This document shows, one piece after another, positions 16,503 to 26,066 of a stretch of 64,000 nucleotides of DNA (the stretch's first letter is position 1; every line of letters starts with the position of its first letter). The notes beneath the pieces were generated by a model, which was not told where the DNA came from, searched no databases, and saw only the letters and a program-made list of their open reading frames with translations. This stretch comes from Streptomyces asoensis. GTDB taxonomy: Bacteria > Actinomycetota > Actinomycetes > Streptomycetales > Streptomycetaceae. Position numbers and translations under genes: made by a program. The DNA lies in the NCBI RefSeq assembly GCF_016860545.1, contig NZ_BNEB01000002.1, forward strand, positions 1,550,001 through 1,614,000. The letters are read 5' to 3'.

Positions 16503-16877
16503 TTACACCTCGAGTTCGGCCTCGATGCGCTTGAGCTGGTGGCGGGCCATGGCCAGGTTGGACCGCCCGCGGTCCAGGACCAGATAGATGAACAGCCCGC
16601 TGCCGCCCCGGCCCTTGAGCAGCCGGATGAGGTGGTACTGACTCGCGAGGGTGATCAGGATGTCCTCGATCTCGCCCTTCAGTCCGAGGTGCTCCATGGT
16701 GCGTACCTTGGCGCGGATCACATCGGTGTTGCCGGCCGCGGCGACGTTCAGATCGAGGTCCTTGCCCCCGCCGAGTGTGCCGAGTGCCATGCCGCTGGTG
16801 TAGTCCACGACAGCGACCCCCACCGCCCCCTCGATCGCGGTCATCGTCTCCTTCATCGAGATCTCCAGATTCGCCAC
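16503..16877 (-). CDS. Free-standing roadblock/LC7 domain protein
   Basis: A 124-residue protein: NLEISMKETMTAIEGAVGVAVVDYTSGMALGTLGGG, then NVAAAGNTDVIRAKVRTMEHLGLKGEIEDILITLASQYHLIRLL and GLFIYLVLDRGRSNLAMARHQLKRIEAEL. This is the roadblock fold in a form seen as a stand-alone gene in streptomycetes, different in sequence from CvnB. GTG start with AGGAGG six bases upstream. It could modulate a GTPase; the nearest GTPase in the window is CvnD, 4 kb away, but no interaction can be read from sequence. Confidence 0.82.
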   Translation of the reverse strand: MANLEISMKETMTAIEGAVGVAVVDYTSGMALGTLGGGKDLDLNVAAAGNTDVIRAKVRTMEHLGLKGEIEDILITLASQYHLIRLLKGRGGSGLFIYLVLDRGRSNLAMARHQLKRIEAELEV

Positions 16878-17052
16878 GGCGCTCCTCCTGCCGGTTGCGC
16901 GGGCCCGGGTACCTCCGGCCCCGCTGGTCCCCCGAACGTACGGAGCCCGTCCCCCCGGAGAGTGACGGGCTTCGGGACTGGCCCGAGAAGTTCCGCAACA
17001 GCAAGATCTGTGATCTCTTCTGAGCTCGCCAGTAAGGAAGTTGACCGTCCCG

Positions 17053-18858
17053 CTAGCGGACGAGCTGCCAGTCCTGGGAGCCGTCCGTGCGCGAGGTCTC
17101 CAGGGTCAGCTGCACTCCGGCGGAGGCCCCCGTGAGGTACAGGCCGGTGTTCTTGACGGACCGGAGCCGGTAGTACCCGTCGGTGGTCGGGACGAGGGTC
17201 CAGCTGCCGGTGGCGCTGTCGTCCACCCACTGCCCGATCTTCTGGCCGGCCGTGGCGTTGCCGGTCCAGATCGCCGCGGCGCGGCCGCCCGACTTGTTCA
17301 GCAGGCTCACGCCGCCGTTCGGTTCGGCCGTCACGTGCCAGTACTGGGTGTCGGCGTCAGCTGCCGCGCCGCGGTCCTCCAGGGCGACGTCCGGCTTGTC
17401 CGCGTTGCCGAGGTCCGCGTCGTTGGTCCTGTTGCCGGTGCCGATCACCTGGCCGGTCCTGCGGTTCAGGAGCTGGTGATACGCGCCGGCCGAGTCGCCG
17501 AGGTCGACCTCCGCGTGGGCGATCGTGGACGTGCCCTGGTTGTTGAGGATCGCGATCCGGCCGGTCCCCGCCACGTACTGGAGGTTGCGGCTGTAGCCGG
17601 CGGGCGAGGTGGTCCGGTACTCCGTCCACACGCCGTCGCCGCGACCGCTGTCGTTGACCCAGACGTCGCCGCTCCCGGCCGCGTTGTAGACCAGGCGCCC
17701 GTCGGGGAGCGCGACGACGACCGGGCTGCCGCCCGTGGCGAGCGGCCGCGAACCGGCGAGGACCGGCAGCGAGGCGACCCCCATGCCGGTGGCGGACCCG
17801 CGGTAGAACCGGAGGGGATCGTCCGCCAGCACGTACCTGGTGTCGGCGCCCCCGGCCCAGTACTCGAACGTCAGCAGCCACCGCCCGTCCGTCGTCGGCA
17901 CCACGTTCGTCATTCCGGGCCGACCGCCGCCGATCTCCTTCTTCCCGCTGCCCATGTCCTGCTCCGAGCCGGCGACGTCGACGACGGGAGCGCTCCAGTT
18001 CCTGCTCTTCCCGTTCCAGGTCCGGTGCACGAGGATCTGGCCGTGCGAGTCCGGGGCGGTGTCGTTGGCCGGGTCGAGGACCGGCACGCCGGTGACGGGG
18101 TCGAAGCCCGTGTAGTCGTTCTCGTCGGAGTAGTAGGCGACGAGCTTGTTCCGGTGGACCATCAGGTACGGCTCCCAGAGGGGGTCGACCTGCCTGTCCG
18201 TGTTGGCGGCGGCGACGTTGCGGCCGACCGCGCCCGCGCTGCCGCCCTGCCAGCCGCCGGTGGCGATGATGCCGACGACCTTCCAGGTCCTGCCTTCGTC
18301 CCCGCTGGAGTACAGGGCGATGGCCAGATCCTTGCGGTCCCCGTCGTTGTCCGGCGTCCAGGCGGGGTCGGCCGCCTTGTGCTCCTTGTAGTAGTAGTCG
18401 TCCCCGGACACGACACTGGCCAGCAGCAGCGTGCCCTTGCCGAGGTCGCCGACCCGCTCCGGAAGGACGTACAGGTACGGGTTCGTCCAGTTGCTCGTGT
18501 ACTTCGCGTACCTGGGATCGTCGGACAGGTACGCGGGCGCCTCGACCTCGGACAGCGGCTGCCAGCTCGTTCCGTGGTCGTCACTCTTGTAGACCGGGAG
18601 GGTCTGTCCGTCGGCGCTGCCCGACGCGGGCACGACGGTCGACCTCTCGAACGACGCCACGAGGCGCCCGCTCGGCAGCTGCGCCGACTTCGGGTAGACG
18701 GCGCAGTTGCCCCGGCCCTTCAGGCACGGCTCGCCGCCGAGCCGGTACAGGGTGCCGCCCGTCGGGTTGTACGCCCGCGCGCTGACCATGGGCAGCGCCA
18801 GCATCGCGGACGTCGCGACGACGGTCGTCAGCATCCTGATCGTTCTTCTGCTCTGCAT
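17053..18858 (-). CDS. Secreted sialidase-fold (BNR-repeat) glycosidase-like protein with ricin-type tail
   Basis: A 601-residue secreted protein. Signal peptide to about residue 29 (LTTVVATSAMLALPMVSARA). The middle region has several Asp-box-like segments (YKSDDHGTSWQPL, YSSGDEGRTWKVV) and WTNPYLYVLPERVGDLGKGTLLLASVV, indicating a six-bladed propeller. The last 140 residues (YHQLLNRRTGQVIGTG, QYWHVTAEPNGGVSLLNKSGGRAAAIW, YYRLRSVKNTGLYLTG) form a ricin-B-like trefoil. Propeller plus trefoil with this N-terminus resembles GH93 exo-arabinanases more than true sialidases, which is an inference. AGGAGG precedes the ATG. Last gene of the GH42/ABC operon, 42 bases after GH42. Confidence 0.82.
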   Translation of the reverse strand: MQSRRTIRMLTTVVATSAMLALPMVSARAYNPTGGTLYRLGGEPCLKGRGNCAVYPKSAQLPSGRLVASFERSTVVPASGSADGQTLPVYKSDDHGTSWQPLSEVEAPAYLSDDPRYAKYTSNWTNPYLYVLPERVGDLGKGTLLLASVVSGDDYYYKEHKAADPAWTPDNDGDRKDLAIALYSSGDEGRTWKVVGIIATGGWQGGSAGAVGRNVAAANTDRQVDPLWEPYLMVHRNKLVAYYSDENDYTGFDPVTGVPVLDPANDTAPDSHGQILVHRTWNGKSRNWSAPVVDVAGSEQDMGSGKKEIGGGRPGMTNVVPTTDGRWLLTFEYWAGGADTRYVLADDPLRFYRGSATGMGVASLPVLAGSRPLATGGSPVVVALPDGRLVYNAAGSGDVWVNDSGRGDGVWTEYRTTSPAGYSRNLQYVAGTGRIAILNNQGTSTIAHAEVDLGDSAGAYHQLLNRRTGQVIGTGNRTNDADLGNADKPDVALEDRGAAADADTQYWHVTAEPNGGVSLLNKSGGRAAAIWTGNATAGQKIGQWVDDSATGSWTLVPTTDGYYRLRSVKNTGLYLTGASAGVQLTLETSRTDGSQDWQLVR

Positions 18859-18900
18859 GACCCCTCCTGGGGACGGCCGGTCGATGGGTGCGGGGTGGGC

Positions 18901-21054
18901 TCAGGCGACGAGGACGCGGACGTCCCAGGGACCGAGGCCGAGGGCGGTGCCCACGGGCACGGCGGCGCCGCTCAGCACGTCGGAGAGGTCCACGGGGACG
19001 GTGACGTCCACCGGCTCCCAGCTCCAGTTGTGGACGACGTGCACGCGTCGTCCGTCCGGTGCGGTCGCGGACGTCGCGGTGACGGAGTCCGGCAGGTCCC
19101 GCCAGGTCTGCCGCGCGGCGGGCGCCAGCCACGCCGCGAGGGCGCGGGCGAGGTCGCGCCCCGGCGCGGTGCCGACGTAGGTGACCCGGCCCGCGCCGTG
19201 CCTGCGGCTGGTGACGGCGGGCCAGCGCCCGAAGTGCGGATGGTCGTACGTGACCAGCACCTCGGCGTCGGTGACGGTCAGCGCGTCGGCCCAGCGGGTC
19301 GCCGTCGCGCCCTCGGGAAGGCCGAACGGGGCCCCGGGCGCGGACCGCACGGGGATCTCCCCGACGAGGTTGCTGAACTCGTCGTAGCGGACACCGGCGA
19401 CCTCGGTCAGCCGGCCGGGCGCCGCCTCGTGCCGGGCACGCGCCTCGTGGTCGGCGTAGCCGGTGCGCGGGCCGAGGACCAGGTGGCCGCCGGCCTCGGC
19501 GTAGGCCGCGAACCAGTCCAGCATCGAGTCGGCCGCCAGGTACAGCGCCGGCACCACGAGCACCGGATGCCGGCGGGCGGCCTCCTCGGGCGTCGGGCCG
19601 TCCCCCTCCCGCGCGGACGAGTGCGGGCCGCGCGGGTCGTGCAACTGGCGTGCGTGCACGATGCGCACCTGGCGCCCCGCCTCGAAGGCGCCGCGGTAGA
19701 AGGGATCGAAGAAGCGGTGGTAGGCGGCCGGGTCGGGCTCGCCGTCCGGCTTGGCCAGCGGCGGGTACTTCTGCATCAGCCACTTGCTCGGCGTCGAGTA
19801 CACCATCGTGATGTCCGCGTCCGGTTCGAGTCCGGCGACCAGCTCCCCGGCCCGCTCGAACTCCGCCCCCAGGCGGGCGAGTTCGGCGTAGGTGCGGCCC
19901 GGCTGCCCGGTATGGGGCAGCACACCGCCCCAGTAGGTCTCGGCGCCGAAGTGCAGGGTGTTCCAGTGCCAGTACTCGATCATGCGGGCGCCGCGCGCGA
20001 CCAGCGCCCAGGCGGCCTGGCGCCACTGACCGTCGTAGGCGGGGCGGTTGTCCCACGGGAACCCGATGGAGCCGGCGTTGGTCTCGGTGACCAGGAACGG
20101 CTCCTGACGGGAGGAGTACATCCAGTCGGCGGTCTGGTACAGCGCCCAGACACCGGTGGTCCTCCAGATCTGCTCGTGGCCGTCGGGGGTGGGGTCGGGC
20201 AGCAGCAGATCGTCCTGCATGCCGTAGTACGGGTTGCCCGCGGTGACGTCCAGGCGGTCGGTCAGCTCGTCGTCCTCCACCGCGGGCCGGGTGTAGGAGA
20301 TGCACGTCGTGACGAACTGCCCGGCGTCGGCGTACTCGCGCACGACGTCCGCCTGCCAGCCGATGAACTCGGCGACCTGACGGGCCTGGAACGCGCGCCA
20401 GGCGACGTCGTACTGGGGCTGGGCGTTGCCGTCCGGGGTCCACAGGTCGGCCCAGGTGGACAGACGGTGCGACCAGTAGACCAGGCCCCACTCGCGGTTG
20501 AGGGTCTCGACGTCGCCGTACGTGCCGCGCAGATGGTCCACGAAGCGCTGGAAGACGCCGTGGTTGTGGAACAGCTCCAGCCCGGGCTCGTTGTCCACCT
20601 GGAAGCCGATGACCGCGGGGTGCTCCGCGTACCGCGCGACGATCGCGCGGATCACCCGCTCGGCGTGGAAGCGGAACGCCGGGTGGGTGAAGTCGACCTC
20701 CTGACGGGCGCCCCAGCCGATCCGCTCACCGGTGCGCCGCTCGCCCGTGATCTCGGGGTACTGGCGGGCCAGCCACGGCGGCACGGCGTACGTCGGCGTG
20801 CCGAGGACCACGCAGATGCCGCGCTCGTGGGCCCCGTCCAGCACCGGCAGCAGCCAGTCGAGGTCGAACCGTCCGTTCTCCGGCTCCCACGTGGACCACA
20901 CCGACTCGCCGACCCGGATGACCGTGACGTGCGCGTCGGCCATCAGGTCGAGGTCGGTCTTCAGGCGCTCCTCGGTCCGTTCGGTGCCGTACGGGGGCCG
21001 GTACTCGTGGTAGTACGCGGCGCCGAAGAGGACGCGGGCAGGCAGGGCCGCCAT
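18901..21054 (-). CDS. GH42 beta-galactosidase
   Basis: A 717-residue cytosolic enzyme of full GH42 length with no signal peptide. It has the barrel start FGAAYYHEYRPPYG, acid/base E156 in GFQVDNEPG, nucleophile E324 in FLVTETNAG, a trimerisation-type domain from about 390 and a short C-terminal beta domain ending GPWDVRVLVA. GH42 enzymes remove terminal galactose (some arabinopyranose) from oligosaccharides. Next to a sugar ABC importer it probably digests imported galacto- or arabinogalacto-oligosaccharides. GGAGG lies eight bases before the ATG. A run of nine G (plus strand, 21077-21085) separates it from the permease. Confidence 0.94.
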   Translation of the reverse strand: MAALPARVLFGAAYYHEYRPPYGTERTEERLKTDLDLMADAHVTVIRVGESVWSTWEPENGRFDLDWLLPVLDGAHERGICVVLGTPTYAVPPWLARQYPEITGERRTGERIGWGARQEVDFTHPAFRFHAERVIRAIVARYAEHPAVIGFQVDNEPGLELFHNHGVFQRFVDHLRGTYGDVETLNREWGLVYWSHRLSTWADLWTPDGNAQPQYDVAWRAFQARQVAEFIGWQADVVREYADAGQFVTTCISYTRPAVEDDELTDRLDVTAGNPYYGMQDDLLLPDPTPDGHEQIWRTTGVWALYQTADWMYSSRQEPFLVTETNAGSIGFPWDNRPAYDGQWRQAAWALVARGARMIEYWHWNTLHFGAETYWGGVLPHTGQPGRTYAELARLGAEFERAGELVAGLEPDADITMVYSTPSKWLMQKYPPLAKPDGEPDPAAYHRFFDPFYRGAFEAGRQVRIVHARQLHDPRGPHSSAREGDGPTPEEAARRHPVLVVPALYLAADSMLDWFAAYAEAGGHLVLGPRTGYADHEARARHEAAPGRLTEVAGVRYDEFSNLVGEIPVRSAPGAPFGLPEGATATRWADALTVTDAEVLVTYDHPHFGRWPAVTSRRHGAGRVTYVGTAPGRDLARALAAWLAPAARQTWRDLPDSVTATSATAPDGRRVHVVHNWSWEPVDVTVPVDLSDVLSGAAVPVGTALGLGPWDVRVLVA

Positions 21055-21091
21055 GAGGGAAACCTCCGGAATTCGAGGGGGGGGGAAGGGG

Positions 21092-22024
21092 TCACTGCTT
21101 GACGCCGCCGGCGGCCAGGCCGCTCTGCCAGTACCGCTGGAGCAGCAGGAACGCCACGACGAGCGGCACGATCGAGACGAGGGAGCCGGTCACGACCAGG
21201 GCGAGCATGTCGCTGCTGGCGCCCGCCCCGCCGTTCTGCGCCTGCGCCGCCCAGGAGGAGAGGCCGACCGTGACGGGGTACAGGTCCGGGTCGTTCAGCA
21301 TGATCAACGGCAGGAAGTAGTTGTTCCAGGTCGCCACCAGGGTGAACAGCAGTACCGTCACCAGGCCCGGAGCCAGCAGCCGCAGCGCGATCCGGAAAAA
21401 GATCCGGGCCTCGCCGGCCCCGTCGATGCGGGCGGCCTCCAGCACACTGTCCGGGACGGCGTCCTGCGCGTAGATCCGCATCAGGTACAGGCCGAACGGG
21501 TTGACCAACGAGGGCAGGACGACCGCCCAAGGAGTGTTGACCAGGCCCGCCTCGGCGAAGAGCAGATAGGTCGGGATCGCCAGCGCGGTGGTCGGGACCA
21601 TGACGGCGCCGAGCACCAGGTTGAAGGAGATCCGGTCACCGCGGAAGCGGAACTTGGCGAACCCGTACCCGCCCGCGGCGGCCAGCAGGGCGGCACCGAC
21701 CGCGCTGACACCCGCGTACAGGACCGTGTTCAGCAGCCAGTGCACGAAGACGCCGTCGTCCTGCGTGAAGGTCTGCCGGACGTTCGTCAGGAACTGCGGG
21801 GCGTGCGAGAACCACAGGCCGAAGCTGTTGAACAGGTCCTGGGTGCTCTTGGTCGAGGCGATCAGCAGCCAGAACAGGGGGAGGAGGAAGTACGCCAGCA
21901 CGGCCAGCATGGCGATCGTCAGCGGGGTGCTGCGCCGGGCCCCGCGCCGCGGGCGTGCCGGGGTGGCCGCGGGTACCGTCCGCACCGGCCCGGCGGTCGT
22001 GGCCGTGGGGGTCGTGGTCGTCAC
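21092..22024 (-). CDS. Sugar ABC transporter permease (MalG type)
   Basis: A 310-residue inner-membrane protein with six predicted helices and the EAA loop EAARIDGAGEARIFFRIALRLLAPG that docks the ATPase. The N-terminus is Thr/Pro-rich and cytosolic. The GTG at 22024 overlaps the TGA of the upstream permease (GTGA). No ATPase gene is in the operon; streptomycete sugar importers of this class usually share MsiK, encoded elsewhere. Confidence 0.95.
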   Translation of the reverse strand: MTTTTPTATTAGPVRTVPAATPARPRRGARRSTPLTIAMLAVLAYFLLPLFWLLIASTKSTQDLFNSFGLWFSHAPQFLTNVRQTFTQDDGVFVHWLLNTVLYAGVSAVGAALLAAAGGYGFAKFRFRGDRISFNLVLGAVMVPTTALAIPTYLLFAEAGLVNTPWAVVLPSLVNPFGLYLMRIYAQDAVPDSVLEAARIDGAGEARIFFRIALRLLAPGLVTVLLFTLVATWNNYFLPLIMLNDPDLYPVTVGLSSWAAQAQNGGAGASSDMLALVVTGSLVSIVPLVVAFLLLQRYWQSGLAAGGVKQ

Positions 22025-22890
22025 GGGGTCCTCCTGCGGTTCGCGGTGAGCAGGACGGCGTAGGAGGCGATCACGATGACGAGGCCCAGGAGGAAGGACA
22101 CCGTGGCCGCGTAGTTGACCTGCTGACCGGTGAACGCGAGCGTGTAGGCGTAGAGGTTGGCGGTGTAGGAACTGCTGATCACGTCGGGGGCGATGGTCAT
22201 CAGCAGCTTCGGCTCGTTGAACAGCTGGAAGCTGCCGATCACCGAGAACAGCAGGGTGAGCATCAGCGCCGGGCGCAGGGCGGGCAGCTTGATCGACCAG
22301 GCGATGCGCCAGGCGCCGGCCCCGTCCACGGCGGCCGCCTCGTACAGCTCCTCGGGGACGGTCCGCAGGGCGGCGTACAGGATGATCATGTTGTAGCCGA
22401 CGAACTCCCAGGTGACGATGTTCGCCAGGCTGGCCAGCATCCAGCCGTCGCCGAGGAAGTCGGGGACGGGCAGGCTCAGCGACCGCCCGAGCTGGGCGAA
22501 GGGGCCGAAGTCCGGCCCGTACAGATAGCCCCACATGAGCGCGGCGACCACGCTCGGCACGGCGTACGGGACGAAGATGCCCAGCCGGACGACACGGGCG
22601 AGCCGCAGCAGTCCGCTGTCCAGGGCCAGGGCGAACGCCAGCGCCAGCAGCAGCATCACCGGGACCTGGATCACGAAGAACAGCGCGACCCGACCGATGC
22701 CGTGCAGGAACTGCGGATCGCTCAGGGCCTGGGTGTAGTTGTCGAGTCCGACGAACGCCGTGCCGCCGATGAGCCGTTCCTGGAACAGGCTGAGGTAGGC
22801 GGCGTAGCCGAGCGGGGCGAGGAAGAGCAGCAGGAACAGCACCATGAAGGGCGCGACGAACAGCGGGCCCGCCGCCCGTTGACGGTTCAT
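22021..22890 (-). CDS. Sugar ABC transporter permease (MalF type)
   Basis: A 289-residue inner-membrane protein with six helices; EAAAVDGAGAWRIAWSIKLPALRP is the EAA loop. The ATG comes one base after the stop of the binding-protein gene, so translation is likely coupled. Pairs with the following permease as the heterodimeric channel. Confidence 0.95.
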   Translation of the reverse strand: MNRQRAAGPLFVAPFMVLFLLLFLAPLGYAAYLSLFQERLIGGTAFVGLDNYTQALSDPQFLHGIGRVALFFVIQVPVMLLLALAFALALDSGLLRLARVVRLGIFVPYAVPSVVAALMWGYLYGPDFGPFAQLGRSLSLPVPDFLGDGWMLASLANIVTWEFVGYNMIILYAALRTVPEELYEAAAVDGAGAWRIAWSIKLPALRPALMLTLLFSVIGSFQLFNEPKLLMTIAPDVISSSYTANLYAYTLAFTGQQVNYAATVSFLLGLVIVIASYAVLLTANRRRTP

Positions 22891-22891
22891 C

Positions 22892-24289
22892 TCAACTCCC
22901 CTTGACGGTGAAGCCCTGGTTCTTGGCGTACGAGGTGAGCCGTGACTGCCAGGTGCCGAGCGCGCGGAGGGTGTCGGACTTGTCGGCGAGGGACTTGCCG
23001 ACCGTCTCGGTCCAGTCGGTGGCCGCCTGGTCGAGGAACGGAGGCCACTGGAACGAGGCGTTGACGGTGGAACTGATGTCGGCGAAGACCTGGTTCACCT
23101 TCTGGCCGCCGTAGAACGAGGGGGCGTCGGCGACGAACTCGGCATCCGTGAGCAGGGCCTTGGTCGCGGGGAAGAAGAACTGCTCGGTCGCGAACATCTT
23201 CGCGCTGGCGGGGTCGGTGTTGAGGAACTGCGCGAACACCGCGGCCGCGACGGGATTCTTGGTCGAGCGGATGACGGCGGTCGTCGAGCCGCCCCAGTTG
23301 CCCGAACTCGGCTTGGCTGCGTCCCACTGCGGCAGCGGAGCGGCCCGCCACTTGCCCGCGGTGGCCTTGGCCGAGCCGGAGAGGAAGACCGGCCCCCAGG
23401 CCGCGGTGATCCAGGTGGCGTACTTGCCCTTGTTGAGGGCCGCGTACCAGGAGTCGGTGAAGTCCGGCTCGACGCCGATGACCCCTTCCCTGGCGAGACC
23501 GCCCCAGTACTCGCCGAGCTTCCTGGAGGTGGCGTCGTCGACGCTGATGGTGATGTCGCTCCTGCCCGAGGTGACGTATGGCTTGGCGCCCGCCTGCCAC
23601 AACAGGCCGTGCCACGCGGCGACCTGGTTGGCCGCCAGGTTCGTCAGGTAGACGTCGGGGTCGGCCTTGTGCAGCTTGCGCGCCGCCGCGGCGAACTCCT
23701 CCCAGGTCCCGGGGACGTCGATGCCGTGCTTGTCGAAGATGTCCTGCCGGTACAGCATGCCCATCGGGCCGGTGTCCTGGGGGATCGCCCAGACCTCCCC
23801 GTCGCTGCCGCTGACCTGGCCCCATGTCCAGTCCACGAAGGTGGACTTGAGCGCGGAGGCGCCGTAGGGCCGTAGGTCCAGCAGGCTGTCGGTGATGGTG
23901 AACGTCGGGATCGCCTGGTACTCGATCTGCACCAGGTCGGGGGCGCCGCTGCCGGCCTTCAGCGCGGTGCGCAGCTTGGTGTACTGCGGGGTGCCCTGAC
24001 CGGCGTTGACGACCTTGACCTTGATCGCCGGATACTTCTTCTCGAAGAGCGCGACCTCGTCCTCGATGTTCGGCACCCAGGTCCAGAAGGTGAGTTCGGT
24101 CGGCGTCCGCATCGCCTTGTCGATGTCGGCCCGGGCGACCGCCTTGCCGGAGCCCGTGGAGCCGCCGGAGTCACCCCCGCCGCAGGCGGTGAGGGCGGCG
24201 CCGAGCGACAGGGCGCCCGTCGTGGTGAGGAACAGCCGGCGGTTCATCGAGGAGCGGCCGGGCATGGCTGGGAAGGGATTCTGGGGCAT
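22892..24289 (-). CDS. Extracellular sugar-binding lipoprotein of ABC importer
   Basis: A 465-residue family 1 solute-binding protein. The N-terminus has a twin-arginine-like [21 protein letters not shown] with a lipobox ending at Cys, so it should be lipid-anchored outside the membrane. The body shows [34 protein letters not shown] and later [21 protein letters not shown] text usual for sugar binders. The ATG at 24289 is preferred since GGGAG lies six bases upstream; a shorter start at 24247 lacks one. First structural gene of the operon. Ligand unknown, by context a galactose- or arabinose-containing oligosaccharide. Confidence 0.93.
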   Translation of the reverse strand: MPQNPFPAMPGRSSMNRRLFLTTTGALSLGAALTACGGGDSGGSTGSGKAVARADIDKAMRTPTELTFWTWVPNIEDEVALFEKKYPAIKVKVVNAGQGTPQYTKLRTALKAGSGAPDLVQIEYQAIPTFTITDSLLDLRPYGASALKSTFVDWTWGQVSGSDGEVWAIPQDTGPMGMLYRQDIFDKHGIDVPGTWEEFAAAARKLHKADPDVYLTNLAANQVAAWHGLLWQAGAKPYVTSGRSDITISVDDATSRKLGEYWGGLAREGVIGVEPDFTDSWYAALNKGKYATWITAAWGPVFLSGSAKATAGKWRAAPLPQWDAAKPSSGNWGGSTTAVIRSTKNPVAAAVFAQFLNTDPASAKMFATEQFFFPATKALLTDAEFVADAPSFYGGQKVNQVFADISSTVNASFQWPPFLDQAATDWTETVGKSLADKSDTLRALGTWQSRLTSYAKNQGFTVKGS

Positions 24290-24691
24290 GGTGAACTCCC
24301 GCCGGGGGCGATGGTCACGGCACGCCGGACGAGGGCGTGCGCGGGCATGGGGTGGAGGAAGATGTGGACGCGACGACCCGGGACCGGCTCACCGGTGCGG
24401 TCGTGGCTGGAAGTGGCCGTAAGAAGCCGGAACAACGGGAAGAGCGGGAAGAGCGGAAGGAACCGGAGGACCGGAGAAGGGGACGCGCGGGTCGGAGTCC
24501 CGGTCGGGGGCCCGACGCGATCGGCGGCGGCCCGGTGCGGCTCCGGGTACGGGGCGGTCCTGAGGGGCGTGGACGGTGTCAGCGGCTCGTCCACGGCTCA
24601 TGGGCGCGGCCGTGAGTCGATGAGGTGCGGTCGGCAGGGCCGGTGGTGCTGGTCAGCGGGCCGGTCGTGCCGCTCGTGCCGCTCGTGGCGG
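24290..24691. other. Promoter region between lacI and the sugar operon
   Basis: No gene supported. It should hold the promoter for the binding-protein operon. A purine-rich stretch has a repeated GGGAAGAGC (about 24437-24456), and CGCTCGTGC-type repeats occur near 24670. I found no copy of the dyad seen upstream of lacI. Confidence 0.4.
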
Positions 24692-25843
24692 TCAGTGCGG
24701 TGTCGAGGGGCCTCCGTTCGCCTGTGGTCCGGTGGCGCCGGTGTCGGCGCCGGGGGAGTTGGTGGCGGCGGAGCGCTCGCCGCGAGCCGGGGTCGTCCGG
24801 TTCGGCGGGGGCGCGGTCGAGGAGCGGACGAGGAGGTCGACCGGTGGGTCGCTCGCGGGCAGCGGATCGGCGTGCGGGTTCTCGATGGCGTGCACGAGGC
24901 GTTTGAGCCCCTCCTGCGCCACGGCGTCGAACGGCTGGGGCACCGTGGTCAGCGGAGGAGTGACATAGGCGGCGACCGGAATGTCGTCGAAGCCCACGAC
25001 ACTGACGTCCTCGGGCACCCGACGGCCCGCCTCCGTCAGCGCGCGGATCAGGCCGATCGCCATGTCGTCGTTGGCGGCGAACACCGCCGTGACGGCGGCG
25101 TCCGAGGCCAGGAGCCGTCCGGCGGCGTAGCCGGACGCGGCCGACCAGTCGCCCTCGACGACCGCGGGCACCGCCCGGCCGTGGGCGGCCAGCGTCGTCC
25201 GCCAGCCATCCAGCCGGTCCCGCGCGGCGTACCAGCGCTGCGGCCCGGCAAGGTGATGGACCGTCACATGTCCCAGTGACAGCAGGTGTTCGGTGGCGAT
25301 ACGGGCCATCAGGTCGGCTCCGTCGCCCGCGGTCAGCACCGTGGGAGCGCCGACGGGGGACGGTGCGCCCAGGACCAGGACCGGCACGTCCACCCGCAGG
25401 GCGACGCCACCGTCGGTCTTCTGCTCGTCGATCGGCTCGGAGATGACGATGCCGTCCACCCCCTGGTCGAGGAGCGAGTCCACCGCGCCGGCGATGCCCG
25501 CAGGGTCGCCTTCCATCGTGTTGACCACACGCAGCGCGTACCCGGTGTCCCGCAGGGCGCGCTCGACTCCCATGAGCAGGGAGGCGGGTCCGTACAGGGC
25601 CGTGCCCAGCGTCACCACGCCGATGGAGCGGGTCCGCCCGGACGCCAGCGCCCGGGCGGCGTTGTTGCGCCGGTAGCCGAGCTCCTCGGCGGCTTCGAGG
25701 ACGCGTCGGCGCACGTCGGCGGAGACGTACTGCTCGTCGTTGAAGACCCGCGAGACCGTCTTCTGCGAGACGCCGGCCAGTCGGGCCACGTCCACGCTGC
25801 GCGGCGCGGCGGGGTTTCCGCCCCGCCCTGTCCCTCGCGTCAT
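24692..25843 (-). CDS. LacI-family transcriptional regulator
   Basis: A 383-residue repressor-type protein. HTH at about 17-40 (VDVARLAGVSQKTVSRVFNDEQYVS), hinge helix RRNNAARALASGRT, then a periplasmic-binding-like effector domain (SIGVVTLGTALYGPASLLMGVERAL to SVVGFDDIPVAAYVTPPLTTV). The tail after about 340 is Pro/Thr/Ala-rich and probably disordered. GGGAGGG lies five bases before the ATG. It is just upstream of the sugar importer/GH42 operon and most likely controls it. A tandem dyad array sits 54 bases upstream of its own start. Confidence 0.94.
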   Translation of the reverse strand: MTRGTGRGGNPAAPRSVDVARLAGVSQKTVSRVFNDEQYVSADVRRRVLEAAEELGYRRNNAARALASGRTRSIGVVTLGTALYGPASLLMGVERALRDTGYALRVVNTMEGDPAGIAGAVDSLLDQGVDGIVISEPIDEQKTDGGVALRVDVPVLVLGAPSPVGAPTVLTAGDGADLMARIATEHLLSLGHVTVHHLAGPQRWYAARDRLDGWRTTLAAHGRAVPAVVEGDWSAASGYAAGRLLASDAAVTAVFAANDDMAIGLIRALTEAGRRVPEDVSVVGFDDIPVAAYVTPPLTTVPQPFDAVAQEGLKRLVHAIENPHADPLPASDPPVDLLVRSSTAPPPNRTTPARGERSAATNSPGADTGATGPQANGGPSTPH

Positions 25844-25896
25844 CGTCGCCCTCCCGGTGGCCGTCGTCTCCGCACGATAGTGCCAGACGTGGTCCG

Positions 25897-25942
25897 CATG
25901 ACTGCGCAGTCATGTCTGCGCTGACATGTCTACGCAGTCATA
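25897..25942. promoter_or_regulatory. Tandem operator array: three overlapping dyads, 14-bp period
   Basis: A 14-base unit (CATGACTGCGCAGT, CATGTCTGCGCTGA, CATGTCTACGCAGT, then CAT) gives three dyads centred at 25905.5, 25919.5 and 25933.5. The first, CATGACTGCGCAGTCATG, is a perfect 18-base palindrome; the others carry one or two mismatched pairs. The central-CG style is that of LacI-family operators. Its place before lacI suggests autoregulation. Confidence 0.8.
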
Positions 25943-26066
25943 AGGCGGGCGTCAAGAGGTGGGACGGGATCCGTCACCTACGGGGGGATCGGCGCGTCTC
26001 TCGTCGTGCGCTGGTGACCCGGCGCGGGCGGCCCGCTTGAGCCGTATCGCTGCGCGACGCCTGCGC

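Noticed and set aside
17041..21102. Long plus-strand open frame opposite the GH42 operon
   Set aside because: Reads as Val/Gly/Arg-rich antisense of GH42 and the propeller protein, with no family motif.
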